Shown: positions 12,591 through 23,124, counted from the first letter of the stretch. The stretch: 64,000 nt of DNA from Cryptomeria japonica (GCF_030272615.1 NC_081413.1:562386010-562450009); one strand, 5' to 3'. Notes: generated by a model from the sequence alone, not told the origin. Numbers and translations are program-made.

Positions 12591-13211
12591 TATACTCAAT
12601 ATTGTATATTGGTTATGAGAGAATTACAATTCAAGCCTCAAGTCTTGATAGCCCTCCTTTGGATTTCTAAAGGATTCCTTCTCTTTTGTACCTATTTAGG
12701 TACACCTTCCTTGGTTTCCTTCCCTTTGGTACCTACTTGGATACACCTTCCATATTTGATATGTAATCAAGTTGAGTACAAGTTTGAGTTTTGATATGAA
12801 AGTTCATATGTAAATTTAGTTGAAAAATGTGAATGAAATTTTCTTATACTTGTTACAAAACAGACACATATATTCTTTCTTAGAAAATGGATCTATATAA
12901 TTATTGCAAATTTGTTCTTGTCATTGATTTAAACTTTCATGATTTATTTAGTAAACATACTAATAAATTATTAATATAACAATTCATAACAAAAATTTGA
13001 ATCTTAAAATTCAACAATACAAATGTCAAAATTAATGAAAATCATAAAAATACAAATAAAATTGTTAAAACAAAACTTTGAAACCCTTCCCTATTTAAGA
13101 TTTATAAATTAGATACTAAACTCCTTGAATTTGAATGATTGAACTCCTATTTTATAAATATAAATTTCCAAAACTAGAAGCCCAAGCTCCCTTCCTATAA
13201 CCCCTTTTTCA
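12591..13211. other. Intron A, AT-rich stretch without gene
   Basis: Two imperfect copies of a TACCTA...GGTACACCTTCC unit lie at about 12680-12750. The right end (13140-13210) is the segment shared with gene B's intron. I see nothing else. Confidence 0.5.
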
Positions 13212-13540
13212 TGTTGAGACGTGATAAATGAGCCTCACCGCCATGCAAAGCGTTCAGTCCAAATTCTGCCTCGTTCAAGTGTTTGCCATGTGCAGTTTGA
13301 CATTAAATTTAGATTTTTTTTTTTAAACTTCCAATTAAAAGTGTTGTAAGAATACTGGTGCATGCTCTATATTTAGTTGCATGAATATAGTTTATTGCAA
13401 GGGACTACAAGCTCTATAAAAGAGAGGCTTATTGTTATTTGTGATGCAGTCTACAAAATTGTAATCGATTGAATGAATAAAGAAATTTATGTGTGTTAAA
13501 ATACCATTCTCTGTTTCCTCCGTCTCTGTTTCAGATTTCA
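13212..13540 (+). mobile_element. Solo LTR-like insertion near the gene A donor
   Basis: About 329 bases run from TGTTGAGACG to CTGTTTCA, inside the conserved start of intron A. The same place in gene B (26610-26650) runs straight through without it. Inside are a TATA-like CTATAAAAG (about 13413) and AATAAAG (about 13477), the usual promoter and polyadenylation layout of a long terminal repeat. I could not see an exact target-site duplication, so the ends are approximate. Confidence 0.5.
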
Positions 13541-13638
13541 TATCGTAGGCATATATGTAACGTTATACTATCAGTGACAGCCATGAAATAGCTAACCAAA
13601 AAAATAAGAAAGCAAAGAGTGAGAGGTTAATAACTCAC

Positions 13639-14141
13639 CCTTGAGTTATATCCATGGACCAGCCTGATCGAGAACAGATCGTCTGAAGGGCATCCTTCCA
13701 ATCATCAACCTCTTCTATTGGGTGTCGATCCGGATGGCCATAATGTTTGAGAAATGATCGGCTATAGGGGCTTGAGTCCTTGACAGGATATCTAACATGA
13801 GTTGGATCCATATGATAAAACAGAGGAATGATCAAGCCAGGAGTGCTCAACATTGCAGCGGCCTCCTTGAGACACCATGTTGAATCTGCATAACCTTTGG
13901 AAAATACAGGAATGCGTATGGCGCTGCTCTCGATTGCTGTTTCCAAGCTCAACCCAATCATTTCTCCCTTCTTCAATTTCTCACTGTCTATAAAGACATG
14001 CAGTCCTGCTGCAGATAGAGCTTGAAACAGATGATCAACCAGAGTCTTTCTCACATCTTCTCCCCTGAAACTCAGAAATACATGATACCTCTTATCGCCT
14101 TGGAAGGCAAGCTTAGATGTGGGGGGCTTGTATTGTTCCAT
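13639..14141 (-). CDS. TNL receptor gene A, exon 1 (TIR domain)
   Basis: This exon encodes residues 1-167 plus two bases of Gly168. The TIR domain begins at YHVFLSFRGEDVRKT (19-33). It contains FIDSEKLKKGE (50-60), the SxxWCLxE motif at STWCLKE with the putative NADase glutamate at residue 93, and PLFYHMDPTHVR (106-117). I chose the start MEQYKPP because gene B has a non-homologous leader just upstream, whereas gene A's frame happens to be open a further 29 codons to 14228. TIR domains oligomerise and cleave NAD+ to start cell-death signalling. The donor reads CAAGG|GTGAGT, so an unspliced transcript meets TGA immediately after Gly168. Confidence 0.9.
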
Positions 14142-14596
14142 CTTAATGCTGGATCTGTAGAGAAAAGACTTACTAAAGATAGAGAGAAAACAGAGGACTG
14201 AACCCAAATTTTCAGATCTTGAACTCAAATCAGATCAATGTCCCCTCCTCCCCTTAACATGTCTTTTATAATTTGTTTAAACCTCCTTCCAGTCTACCCA
14301 ACATGACCGGCCAGCGTCTCTTATTGGTCTTCTCCTACACGTCATGCCCTCTCCCTTTCCATCGATGCAAAATTGGTTCCTTCCTCACCATCGATGAAAA
14401 TTAACCAAAATTACTTCTCAATGCAAAATTGGTTCCTTCCTCGCCATCGATGCAGACTTGGCTCCTTCCTCGCTTCCTACTCCCCCCATCGATACAAACT
14501 TGGTCTCCATCGCTTTCAGCTCTCACCATCCATGCCGTCCTTGGATGTGACTTCCCACCATCCATGCCGTCCTTGGATGTGACTTCCCTTCCTGAA
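14142..14596 (-). promoter_or_regulatory. TNL gene A promoter and 5' UTR
   Basis: On the minus strand a TATA box (ATTATAAAAG, 14263-14272) lies about 120 bases before the start codon. A CCAAT box (GACCAATAAGAG) lies further upstream at about 14318-14330. A block with four degenerate copies of an ATCGATGCAAAATTGGTTCC-type motif spans about 14350-14510. A 32-base direct duplication (CCATCCATGCCGTCC...) occupies about 14523-14590. The same elements occur upstream of exon B and pseudo-exon C, which suggests shared regulation. Confidence 0.6.
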
Positions 14597-14971
14597 AACA
14601 AATAGAAAAACAGAGGAGAAACCCCAAAATTGGGCTCTAGAACAGCTGCACGTGAAAGACATAGATGTCTAGAAGCTTCCCTTGGTCTGTATCGACACTT
14701 GATAAAAAAACAGAGAATCACACAGAAATATAGAGGAGAAGAGATAGGAGAAACCCATAAATGGGCTCTAAGATTGTATTTTCATTCAATCAATTTAAAG
14801 TAAAAAACACATTAAATGTTCTGTCAACTGAAGACAGAAGTTAGCCGCAGCATTAATGGTGGGCAGGTGAAAGAAGGCTCTGGAATAGCTCCACGTGAAA
14901 GACATGGATGTCTAGAAGCTTCCCTTGGTCTGTACCGACACTTGATTGGCAACAATTAATTTACCTTCTAA
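14597..14971 (-). mobile_element. Copia-type 3' LTR abutting the gene A promoter
   Basis: On the minus strand a polypurine tract (TTATGGGGGATG) is followed at 14971 by TGTTAGAAGG, and the repeat ends near TTTGTTTTCA at 14597, about 375 bases. It contains a direct repeat of about 60 bases (14641-14700 and 14883-14945, GAAGCTTCCCTTGGTCTGTA). The LTR stops where the TNL upstream block begins. Only the tract and the LTR ends support this call. Confidence 0.6.
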
Positions 14972-16196
14972 CATCCCCCATAAATTAATTGTCTAATTGT
15001 TTTTAGATATTCCCTCGAAAACTAAAAAATGGATGGGTCCCGGTCTAAAGCCTTCTTAGGTACCCATTTACAATAAATTATGTTTCCCTTAATCATTTTA
15101 GGTTTTCACAGTTTACCCTTAATTGATTCACTACAAACTTCACTTTTACAATAACTTTTGAGTTTTTAACCGGTTTATGCATAATCATTTGGGTTTTCCC
15201 CAACTGATACAATCACTTTGAATTTCACATTACTTTGGAGTCTTTTGCCCAAACAAGTGGTTTTGGCTTACCACAAACCATCACAAGAGACTCAGCACTA
15301 ACATGGTTCTAATGACCATCATGATGGGGAAACTGTCATCACTTTGAAATTTTTTCCTAAAATTATTGAGTCCATATAAAAAGCAAACCATCTACCAAGA
15401 CACATAGGTAACTAGCTATTGTGCTCACCAGTTCTATAGGAATGATTTTTAGATACATGGTTCATCAATAATGCATACCACAAACTTTGGGGTGTCGAGT
15501 ATCACCGATCATGCACCCCCTAAAACAATACATACTTCAGATTTGCCTTTTAACAAAGGTGACTTGCACTCAATACATTTGCCCAAAAGCTATGCCCATT
15601 CACAAACAATACTATAGGGGATCACAACAATGCTTTAACGATGCACAGACTTGCCACACTTGTCCCGCTTTTGACAACAATATAGCCTTCACATTACACA
15701 CAAATTTTCTCACCTCCGACCCAAACACTTTAAACTCTTGATGAAAAAACATCATTTTTGTCACCTCCAACCAAAACAATTTGAAACTATTGGTTGTTGT
15801 ACTATGGCCATTAGCACAACTTCATCTAGCACTTTAATTACATTGCAGTACGCTCGGGTCTTCAAGTCCCATTGACTCCACCTAAAATACTTTGCACTTT
15901 ATACAATTATAGCTAACTTTGCATCTAATATTATAACTCTAGACACACATGATTCAAACCAAGCCTATAGGCACCATAGAACCAAAGTCTATCCTTAATA
16001 ACTTATAAACACTCATTTCTTCCAACCTGTATGCAACACCTAGAACATTGATATACAAGTCAGAAAACTTACAACAAATACTTGTCACCAAATTCTCCTT
16101 AAGTCTACCTTAATAGCCCTTCTAGTATGGTGATGCATAGCAACTGAGAAGATAGTAAATGCACTCTCCTTTTGTAGCTTTTTCTTTCTTCAACCT
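14972..16196 (-). mobile_element. Probable 3' untranslated internal region of the same LTR element
   Basis: Mostly stop-rich sequence that on the minus strand leads into the polypurine tract and LTR at 14971. Some plant Copia lineages have long non-coding stretches between RNase H and the 3' LTR. I see no recognisable reverse transcriptase or RNase H in it. Confidence 0.35.
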
Positions 16197-16329
16197 ATTG
16201 TCATTTTATGACACCCTTGGTCCATTAGTAAGAACTGACCAGAGATATGTTCCATGGACCAGCGTTGCCCTAGTTGATCAAGGAGAAAAGCAATGGAATT
16301 ATGAAGTGTGAAGTGTTGTCTTGTCAGAA

Positions 16330-16815
16330 GGAAGTTCCTAAGTCTTCAACTCTGGAACCCCCAAGTTCCCAAGTTCCTAGTTCTTCAACCCCGGAACTCC
16401 GGAACCCATAGGTTCCCAACTTCCTAGTTCTTCTACCCCGGAACTTCGGGACCCTCAGGTTCCCAAGTTCCTAGTTCTTCAACCCTGGAACTCCGAAACC
16501 CCCAGGTTCCCAAGTTCCTAGTTCTTCTACCTCGGGGGTTCCCAAGTTCCTAAGTCTTCAACCCCGAAACCCCCAGGTTCCCAAGTTCCTAGCTCTTCTA
16601 CCCCGAAACTTTGGAACCCCCAGGTTCTCAAGTTCTTAAGTCTTCAACCCTAGAACTTTGGAACCCCCAGGTTCCCAAGTTCCTAGTTCTTCTACCCCGG
16701 AACTTCGGAACCCTCGGGTTCCCAAGTTCCTAAGTCTTCAACCTCGGAACTCCGGAACCCCCAGGTTCCCAAGTTCCTAGTTCTTCTACCCCGGAACTCC
16801 GGAACCCCGAACTTC
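16330..16815. repeat. 48-base minisatellite, about 10 copies
   Basis: The unit is close to GGTTCCCAAGTTCCTAGTTC followed by TTCTACCCCGGAACTCCGGAACCCCCAG. Copies differ by a few substitutions (TAGTTC/TAAGTC, TCTACC/TCAACC), and at least one is shortened near 16530. AACTCCGG, GGAACTTCGG and GGAACCC blocks inside the unit are near-palindromic. Several stops exclude coding. Confidence 0.9.
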
Positions 16816-16825
16816 CCAAGTTGCT

Positions 16826-16970
16826 AAGTCTTCCCAACTTCAGTGACCCAAGTCTCAAAGTTCCCCCAACTTTGATGACCTGGGTCTCCAAAGTTTCCCC
16901 AACTTCAGTGACCCAGGTCTTTGAAGTTTCTCCAACTTCGGCGACCTAGGTCTCCAAAGTCTTCCAAACT
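16826..16970. repeat. About 35-base tandem repeat next to the minisatellite
   Basis: Four imperfect copies of CCCCAACTTCAGTGACCCAGGTCTCCAAAGTTT follow the 48-base array directly. The AAGTT/CCAACTT core suggests the two arrays may be related. Confidence 0.75.
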
Positions 16971-17690
16971 ACTCCCGGCTTGCAACACTTATGGATGGTG
17001 TGATTGACACTCAAAGCTTTAAATGCTCCGACAACTTTGGTGACTTATGCACTTTCTTTTTTGGAGCCACATGGGTGTATTTAATGTCTTTGGTAGGAGT
17101 TCTATCAAGGGAGGTACGAGGCCATGCTTGTTGTGGTGACTTCTGTCATGTCTGCATACTTTGACTTTGGAAGGTTAGCCAATCCACCCTTCTCAGAATT
17201 GCCTTTTGTGGGTATGGCTAGGTTGCTTGCATGTACAAGTCAAGTGCATGCACTTCCCTGCACTCCCAGATTGACATATAGGGGTCATGATCACTCTTGT
17301 AACCATTTTCCTATATAAAGGTTGTTAAGCCTCATTGTAAAGGGTTCTCTCCCTGCTAGCTTGAGCTATTCCATGCTCTCCCACTTCTTTGTATTTATCT
17401 TGCATTTGTGCAGCTGTAAGTTTGGCCATTGGCCTTATAATTAATTGAAATCACCATTCTTGCCTACTTTCAACTTATGTATGTTTCCTTACCTTCATCA
17501 TAGGTGTATGTTTTGTGGTTCTTCTCATATATGTTGTGTTAAATTTATTTTTGAGTGTGACTTGTGGGAAACCTTCTCCCATCTTGGCATTCAGTGAATT
17601 CTAACCTTCATACATGCATTGGCGTCACTCATACAAGTGAAGTTTGTGCATCTCCTGGGTGTTTCAATTGATTTTTTGTGTCATTTCGGG

Positions 17691-18329
17691 TAGGGAGAGG
17701 AACAATCTCTTATTGGTGCATCACCTCCTTTTATTTCAAGCATTTCTCTCTTCCCTTTACCTTTGCAATTTGTTAGGATAGGCCTAGGAGTTAGTTTTGA
17801 AGTGTTGAGTTGGCTCAACACCTACACTTGGATTGAGAAGGAAGACGACCTTCTCCAGAGATTCAACCCCCTTGCGTAAGGTTCCAACTAGAGTACAAGC
17901 TTTTGTGATAACACAACCATTAATCAACTTTGGCATCTCCTTCAAGTCAGTGAACTCTGCAACTTATAAATCGTTCTCCCCATAGTGCACACTCAAAACA
18001 ACTACTTTTCACACCTTAAGCTCATGAATCTCCAATCTTCACATGAAACCCTTCAACGTTGCCCTTACAAAACACATTTCACTGCAGAATTTGCAAAATC
18101 AAATAAGAAATCCGTGATCTGCTGAGAATAGAACATGGAATCTACAAACATATACCATGAAAACAATCATTTTGATCGATTTGGACAATGGTAGCAAACT
18201 AGACAACAAAAATCTTCATCAATTTGCGACTTCAGATCAACGATTTGCCTTTCTCCTCTCCCGTCGTGGCGAACAACTTCAACATCTTTGTCTTAAACAC
18301 ATTTCTACAACAAATCTCTCTATTTCATT
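17691..18329. other. No gene seen; flank of the Copia remnant
   Basis: Stop-rich in all frames, with no recognised family. The Copia reverse transcriptase reading on the minus strand ends at about 18330, so this is either unrelated DNA or very decayed element sequence. Confidence 0.4.
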
Positions 18330-18399
18330 AAAATCAAATACCAAATTTCTATGCATACCCCTTGGCCACCAATCGAGCTTTATATCTCTCCAAATTATC

Positions 18400-18560
18400 A
18401 TTTAAATCCCTCTTCAACTTGAAGATCCACTTGTTCCCAATAGATTTTATCCCCTTAGGCAATGACACAAACTCCCATGTTTTGTTCTTATGCAGAGCTT
18501 CCATCTCCTCTTCCATAGCAACTCTCCATTTGCTTGCACATTCAGCTCCACAAGCCTCCT
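18400..18560 (-). pseudogene. Copia reverse transcriptase start (truncated)
   Basis: The minus strand reads W-R-V-A-M-E-E-E-M-E-A-L, then N-K-T-W-E-F-V and G-N-K-W-I-F-K-L-K, the usual start of Copia RT. It continues through RYKARLVAKGYA to about 18330, where homology stops. Confidence 0.75.
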
Positions 18561-19046
18561 CATATGTACTAGGTTCACCAACATTAGTAAGTAATGCATA
18601 AGTAGAATTACTTGAGTAAGAGAATACCTTACAGGTGGTTGGATTACTCTACTAGATCTTCTTAAAATAGGTGATGATTCTCCCTGTGGCTCAACTAGTT
18701 ATTTTTCTTCTGGTTGATCTTCAACTAGTTGCTCTGCATCTGGTTGTTCTTCATCAAGCACATTGAGATGATCATCACGTTTTTCCACCTCTACTAGAAT
18801 AACTTCTATACCTTGTTGCTATTTACCTCTTTGCATTATTTTTTCATTAAAATATACATCTCGACTAACAATAATCTTGTGGGAAGTAGTATCCCACAAT
18901 CTGTACCCCTTTGTACCTTCTACATAGCCAAGAAAAATATATTTTGTGGACTTCTTGTCGAGCTTATTTCTATTCTCTTTAGGAATATGTACATAAGCAT
19001 TACAACCAAAAATATGGAGGAATGAGTAATCAACCTATTTGTCTTT

Positions 19047-19705
19047 CTATATTTCCTCTGGAATTCTATTGTCAAGAGCAATAGTGGGAGACCTACTGAT
19101 AAGTAAACATGTTGTATTTATAGCCTCACCCCAAAATTTCAACTCCAAACCAGTAGTACTCAATATGCATCTGGATCGCTCCATGATTGTATGGTTCATG
19201 CGTTCTACAACACCATTTTGTTGTGGTGTCCTAGAAACTGTCAATTTCCTTGCAATTCCATGCTCACTGCAAAATTGATTAAATTTCGGTGAACAAAAAT
19301 CACCTCCATTATCAGTTACAAGACATTTTATTGTCTTACCTTTCTCATTCTCTACCAGAGCTCTAAACCTTTTAAAACAAGAAAACACTTCAGATTTCTT
19401 CTTGAGAAGATAAATCCACACCTTACGGGAATAATCATTTATAAATGAAACAAATATGATGAACCTCCAATAGATGTTATAGTAGCTTCCCAAGTATCTG
19501 AATGAATTAGATCTAATACATCTTTGCTTATGGTAGTGCACTTCTTAAGAACTCAGTCTATTTTGTTTTGCAAACAAACTATGTTCACAAAAACTTATAT
19601 CTTAAGATTCTACACTTGGGGAAGATTTCTATCTAGCAGTACCTTGAGACCTCGTTCACTCATATGGCCTAGCCTTTAATGCCAGATTGATAGTGAGTCC
19701 ATCTT
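19047..19705 (-). pseudogene. Copia integrase (decayed)
   Basis: The minus strand first shows the zinc-binding entry (RLGHMSERGL with His residues, about 19690-19660) and then the core domain. The core has DYSRKVWIYLLKKKSEV, the TDNGGDF aspartate, HGIARKLTVSRTPQQNGV and the glutamate in VVERMNHTIMERSR. This enzyme joins element DNA to the host genome. Stops and a frame change lie around 19545-19640 and after PEEI at 19047. Degraded linker sequence (GYVEGTKGYRLWD) continues to about 18600. Confidence 0.8.
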
Positions 19706-20256
19706 TGCATCATATACCACATTAGCCTCTCCAATGTTAGTTTGTCCAGCCAACCTATAGAAATTTCCAACCTTCTCTCCCTTTATCACAACTAAAACTC
19801 CCTTTGTTACCTTGAGACAACTATTTTCACCACTAAATCGATAACCTTGTTCATCAAACACTCCAAGTGAAAGTAATTTTTTCTTTAAATTAGGTACATG
19901 CCTAACATGCTGAATAGTTCTAACTAATCCATCAAACTTATTGATTCTTACCTCTCCTTCAACAACAACTTCACATGGGTTGTAATTTCCCATGTAGACC
20001 ATACCACCATCATAAGACTAATAAGTAGAAAACCAATCTCTATGTGGTGTCATATAAAAGGAAGCACCATAATGAAGAATCCAGACATGAAGTAAAGAGC
20101 TTCTCAGATTAGCAGTTAATACCTCTCCATCTTACAATGGTGTTTGAACATCTGCGGTGTTATCCTTAGATGAAGGTGCACTAGGATTCTCCTTGGTTGC
20201 TTTTGGCAACCTGCAATCCTTCTTGACATGTTCATTCTTTCCACAGTTCCATCATT
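19676..20256 (-). pseudogene. Copia zinc knuckle, protease and pre-integrase region (decayed)
   Basis: Just after gag, a partial knuckle NCGKNEHVKKDC appears on the minus strand near 20245-20205; its first Cys is lost to a stop. About 20100-20000 reads WILHYGASFYMTPHRDWF, which lines up with the Copia protease start, where D-S-G-A would be expected; the catalytic D-S is absent. The 19676-20002 frame (VRHVPNLKKKLLSLG...) is pre-integrase sequence. Non-functional. Confidence 0.7.
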
Positions 20257-20943
20257 TCACCCTTTTCCACCCCTTTGATTTGGAATTGGTTTGTCCACGC
20301 TCAATATTGCTCTTTCCTGAGTTTCACCTCTTGCAACAAGGGCTTCATTAGAAGAAGATCCTCGAGATGTCTCCCGCCTTGAATCTTTAGAGATTAAAGC
20401 AGCCATCACATCCTCAAAGACCAACTTCCCACTCAGTGCAAAATTACTAAGAGCCATAACCAACTGATCCCAACTATCTGGCAAGGAGAAAAGTAATATT
20501 GCTGCCTTATCTTCTTCGTCGATTTTCACACCCACTGAAGCCAACTTGCTTGTCAGTGTGTTGAAATCGTTAAGATGATCTGTGACAGATGAATTTCCAC
20601 GCATCCTCAAATTATACAACTGTTTACTTAGAAGAATTTTGTTTGCTAATGACTTCGGTTCATACAACTTTGCAAGCTTATTCCGAAAGTCATGAGCAAA
20701 TTTCTCCTCTGCAACATTGAACATAACTGAATTTGCTAGAGATAACTGGATTGTTTCTCTAGCCATGCTATCCATGGCATTTCAATCTCCCATGCTCATA
20801 TTAGTAGGTTTTCATGATACTCCTTTAAGAGCTCTGTCACATCCATCCTTCACCAACAAACCTTGAATCTTAAGCTTCCATAGAGAAAAATTCGAACCAT
20901 GAAACTTATGTACCTCAAATCTGGTAACACTATTTCTAGCCAT
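20257..20943 (-). pseudogene. Copia gag (decayed)
   Basis: It starts at ATG 20943 (MARNSVTRFEVHKFHG, FSLWKLKIQGLL). It has stops near 20795 and 20780 and is then open from 20775 through LANKILLSKQLYNLRMRG, LNDFNTLTSKLASVGV and LLFSLPDSWDQLVMAL, all hallmarks of the UBN2/gag domain of Copia elements. This protein would form the virus-like particle shell. The adjacent primer-binding site at 20986-21000 fixes its position at the 5' end of the internal region. Confidence 0.8.
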
Positions 20944-21000
20944 TATTCACTTCTAAAAACAAACAAATTTTACACAAATAACCTATGCTCTGATACCAAT

Positions 21001-21493
21001 TGTGTGAAAAATAACAAGTGTAGAAAATTTGCAAAGAAGAACAATAAAACATAACACACAGATTTACATGGAAAAACCTAGTAAAAATATACCAGTAAAA
21101 AACCACAGGCAAATTTTGTCTTTCGTATTGATTCTCAGGAAGTATAGAGTTACAACAATCTCAAAACTATACATCAAAACATGACTTCGAGCAACCTAAA
21201 ACAACCAAGTTGTAGAGTCCTACTTGAAGACAACTTACTAAATATAGTAAGTATGACTCGAACAACTACATGTAAAACACATGTTGAAATTACTATTTAT
21301 AGAAATTTTCTTAACACAACTTTCTATTTATAGTATGTCTCAAAAAAGTTTGGACTTACTAGTGGGTAATCCATGATGATGCAACCATTGCTAGCTAAGA
21401 TAGCCATGATGACGCAACCACTGCTAGCTAAGATAGCCCTGATGACTCAACCACTGCTAGCTAAGAGTCAAATTTGGACTTCACATTCCAACA
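21001..21493 (-). mobile_element. Copia LTR (493 bases), shared
   Basis: It has TG...CA ends on the minus strand (TGTTGGAATGTGAAGTCC to TTATTTTTCACACA). A polypurine tract flanks one end and a primer-binding site the other. Near its start are three tandem copies of a roughly 33-base unit (CTTAGCTAGCAGTGGTTGCGTCATCATGG). The truncated copy at 22441-22543 has two. TATA-like CTATAAATAG lies near 21295-21340. Confidence 0.8.
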
Positions 21494-21559
21494 TTCTCCC
21501 ACTTGAAGTCAAATTTCAAACTCAAAATAATTCCTCTACTGAAAGACCATTGTCAATGC

Positions 21560-22440
21560 TTCCTATCATCACATAATCTATAGACCACTTGAGAAGTTCT
21601 GTGCCAAATGAACTTCTCTCTACTAATAGGTTTCGTCATAATATCTGTAGGGTTTACATCTGTGTGAACCTTGGCTAAAGAGATATGTCCTCCTTCCACC
21701 ACTTCATGAACAAAGTGATATTGAATATCAATATGATTTGTTCTGGAATGGTAAGATGAGTTTGGTGCTAAGTGTTACTCACTTTGACTGTCACAATGCA
21801 ATACCATGTTATCTTGCTTCATTTCCAATTCACCCAAAAGTCTATGAAGCCAAATTGCCTCCTTACTAGCCTATGTTGCTGCCATATATTCTACCTCACT
21901 AGTAGATAATGCCACCACTGCCTGCGAATTCGACACCCAACTAACAACACCTCCAACTAAAGAGAAAACATAACCTATTGTAGACTTTCTCTTATCTCCG
22001 TCTCCACCCAAATATGCATCCACATACCCATTAACTTGAAGACTACTCCCACTATAACAGATAGCAGCATCTGAAGTGCCTCTCAAATATCTGAGAATCC
22101 ACTTCACAGTTGTCCAATGATCAGGGCCAGGATTCGCCATGTACCTACTAACGATTCCCACTTCTTGTGCAATGTCTGGTTTGGTGCATAACACAGTGAA
22201 CATAAGACTTCCTACTGCTGATGAGTTTAGTACATGAGACATCTGTGTCTTCTTTGCATCTATGCTAGGGAACTGTTCAGAAGACAACTTAATATGAACA
22301 GGAAATGGAGTACTAACTGGTTGTGCTTTCTGCATATTCAAGCACTGTAGAACCTTCTGCACATAAGTTTTTTGTGATAACCATAATTTCTTGTTGTTTT
22401 TGTCTCTATTTACCCTCATTTCAAGAATCTGATTTGTACC
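21560..22440 (-). pseudogene. Copia reverse transcriptase C-terminus and RNase H
   Basis: The minus strand reads KLWLSQKTYVQKVLQ, STPFPVHIKLS, GSLMFTVLCTKPDIA, VGIVSRYMANPG, YVDAYLGGD, STIGYVFSLVGGVVSW, STSEVEYMAAT, then HCDSQS and NHIDIQYHFVHEVV. This is the end of RT plus complete RNase H. In-frame stops occur at about 21868 (a probable CAG to TAG change) and in the QSE-stop-HLA stretch. The first residues of the open frame (22467-22441) are LTR sequence, which marks the deletion junction. Confidence 0.85.
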
Positions 22441-22543
22441 ACTAGTGGGTAATCCATGATTACGCAACCACTGCTAGTTAAGATAGCTATGATGGTGCAA
22501 CCACTGCTAGCTAAGAGTTCAATTCAGACTTCACATTCCAACA
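22441..22543 (-). mobile_element. Truncated Copia 5' LTR
   Basis: 103 bases match the beginning of the 21001-21493 LTR (TGTTGGAATGTGAAGTC to ACCCACTAGTGG) and then jump into RT. It sits against the intron side of pseudo-exon C (ACAGTTAACC...), so the Copia element entered that intron. Confidence 0.8.
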
Positions 22544-22598
22544 ACAGTTAACCAAAAAAACAAGAAAGAAAACAAAGAGTGAGAGGTTAATAACTTAC

Positions 22599-23124
22599 CC
22601 TTGAGTTATATCCATGGACCAGCCTGATCGAGAACAGATCGTGTGAAGGGCATCCTTCCAATCATCAACCTCTTTTCTTGGGTGTCGATCCGGATGGTCA
22701 TAATATTTCAGAAAGTATCAACTATAGGGGCTTGAAAGTATCAACTATAGGGGCTTGAGTCCTTGATAGGATATCTAACATGAGTTGGATCCATGTGATA
22801 AAATAGAGGAATGGTCAAGCCATGAGTGCTCAACATTGCAACGGCCTCCTTGATACACCATGTTGAATCTGCACAACCTTTGGAAAATACAGGAATGTGT
22901 AAGGCACCGCTCTTGATCATTGTTTCCAAGCTCAACCTAATCATTTCTCCCTTCTTCAATTTCTCAGTGTCTATAATGACATTTAGTCCTGCTGCAAATA
23001 GAGCTTGAAAGAGATGACCAACTAGAGTCTTTCTCACATCTTCTCCCCTAAAACTTAGAAATACATGATACCTCTTATCGCTTTGGAAGGTAAGTTTAGT
23101 TGCAGGAGGTTTGTATTGTTCCAT
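22599..23124 (-). pseudogene. TNL copy C, TIR exon broken by 23-base duplication
   Basis: This is a TIR exon homologous to those of genes A and B: MEQYKPP start, YHVFLSFRGEDVRKT, STWCIKE with the catalytic-type glutamate, and PLFYHMDPTHVRYP. It is 526 bases instead of 503. The extra 23 bases are a tandem duplication of GAAAGTATCAACTATAGGGG-CTT (22711-22733 and 22734-22756). This shifts the frame and stops translation after DSSPYS, about 128 residues in. The intact donor GG|GTAAGT still follows at 22598. No NB-ARC exon of its own is visible; the nearest downstream one on the same strand belongs to gene A. Confidence 0.85.

Larger units (their letters stand above)
4794..13638 (-). other. Intron of TNL gene A (8845 bases, mobile-element rich)
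   Basis: The intron is bounded on the minus strand by GTGAGT (13638) and CCATTGCAG (4794), and it is phase 2. Stretch 4890-8400 is very AT-rich with no gene. It holds two weak retroelement traces: a TGGTGTCAGAGG primer-binding-like site near 6573, and a T-rich stretch at 7540-7750 resembling a non-LTR element 3' end. The segment next to the donor (13140-13210) matches the start of gene B's intron (26640-26720) in reverse complement, which shows common descent. The other inserts have their own entries. Confidence 0.75.
16197..17690 (+). mobile_element. LTR-like stretch carrying minisatellites (tentative)
   Basis: It begins near TGTCATTTTATGACACCC, contains two tandem arrays, then a TATA-like CCTATATAAAGG (about 17311) and a leader-like pyrimidine-rich stretch. 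This order is what a long retrotransposon LTR would show. No partner LTR or coding region was found. The weak GGCGTCACTCATACA near 17621 could be a degraded primer-binding site. Confidence 0.3.
18330..22543 (-). mobile_element. Rearranged Copia pair sharing one LTR
   Basis: Read on the minus strand from 22543 the order is: a truncated LTR (22441-22543) fused to reverse transcriptase/RNase H (22440-21560), a polypurine tract (AAGTGGGAGAA), a full LTR (21493-21001), a primer-binding site (ATTGGTATCAGAGC, about 20986-21000), gag, protease-like region, integrase and the start of reverse transcriptase (to about 18330). One LTR thus serves as the 3' LTR of one internal region and the 5' LTR of another. 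The left unit has lost everything from mid-LTR to mid-RT. The right unit is cut off in RT after GYA-KFGI. Confidence 0.75.

Noticed and set aside
16330-16970. CRISPR-like regular repeats
   Set aside because: Contiguous minisatellite units with no spacers, in a plant nuclear genome.
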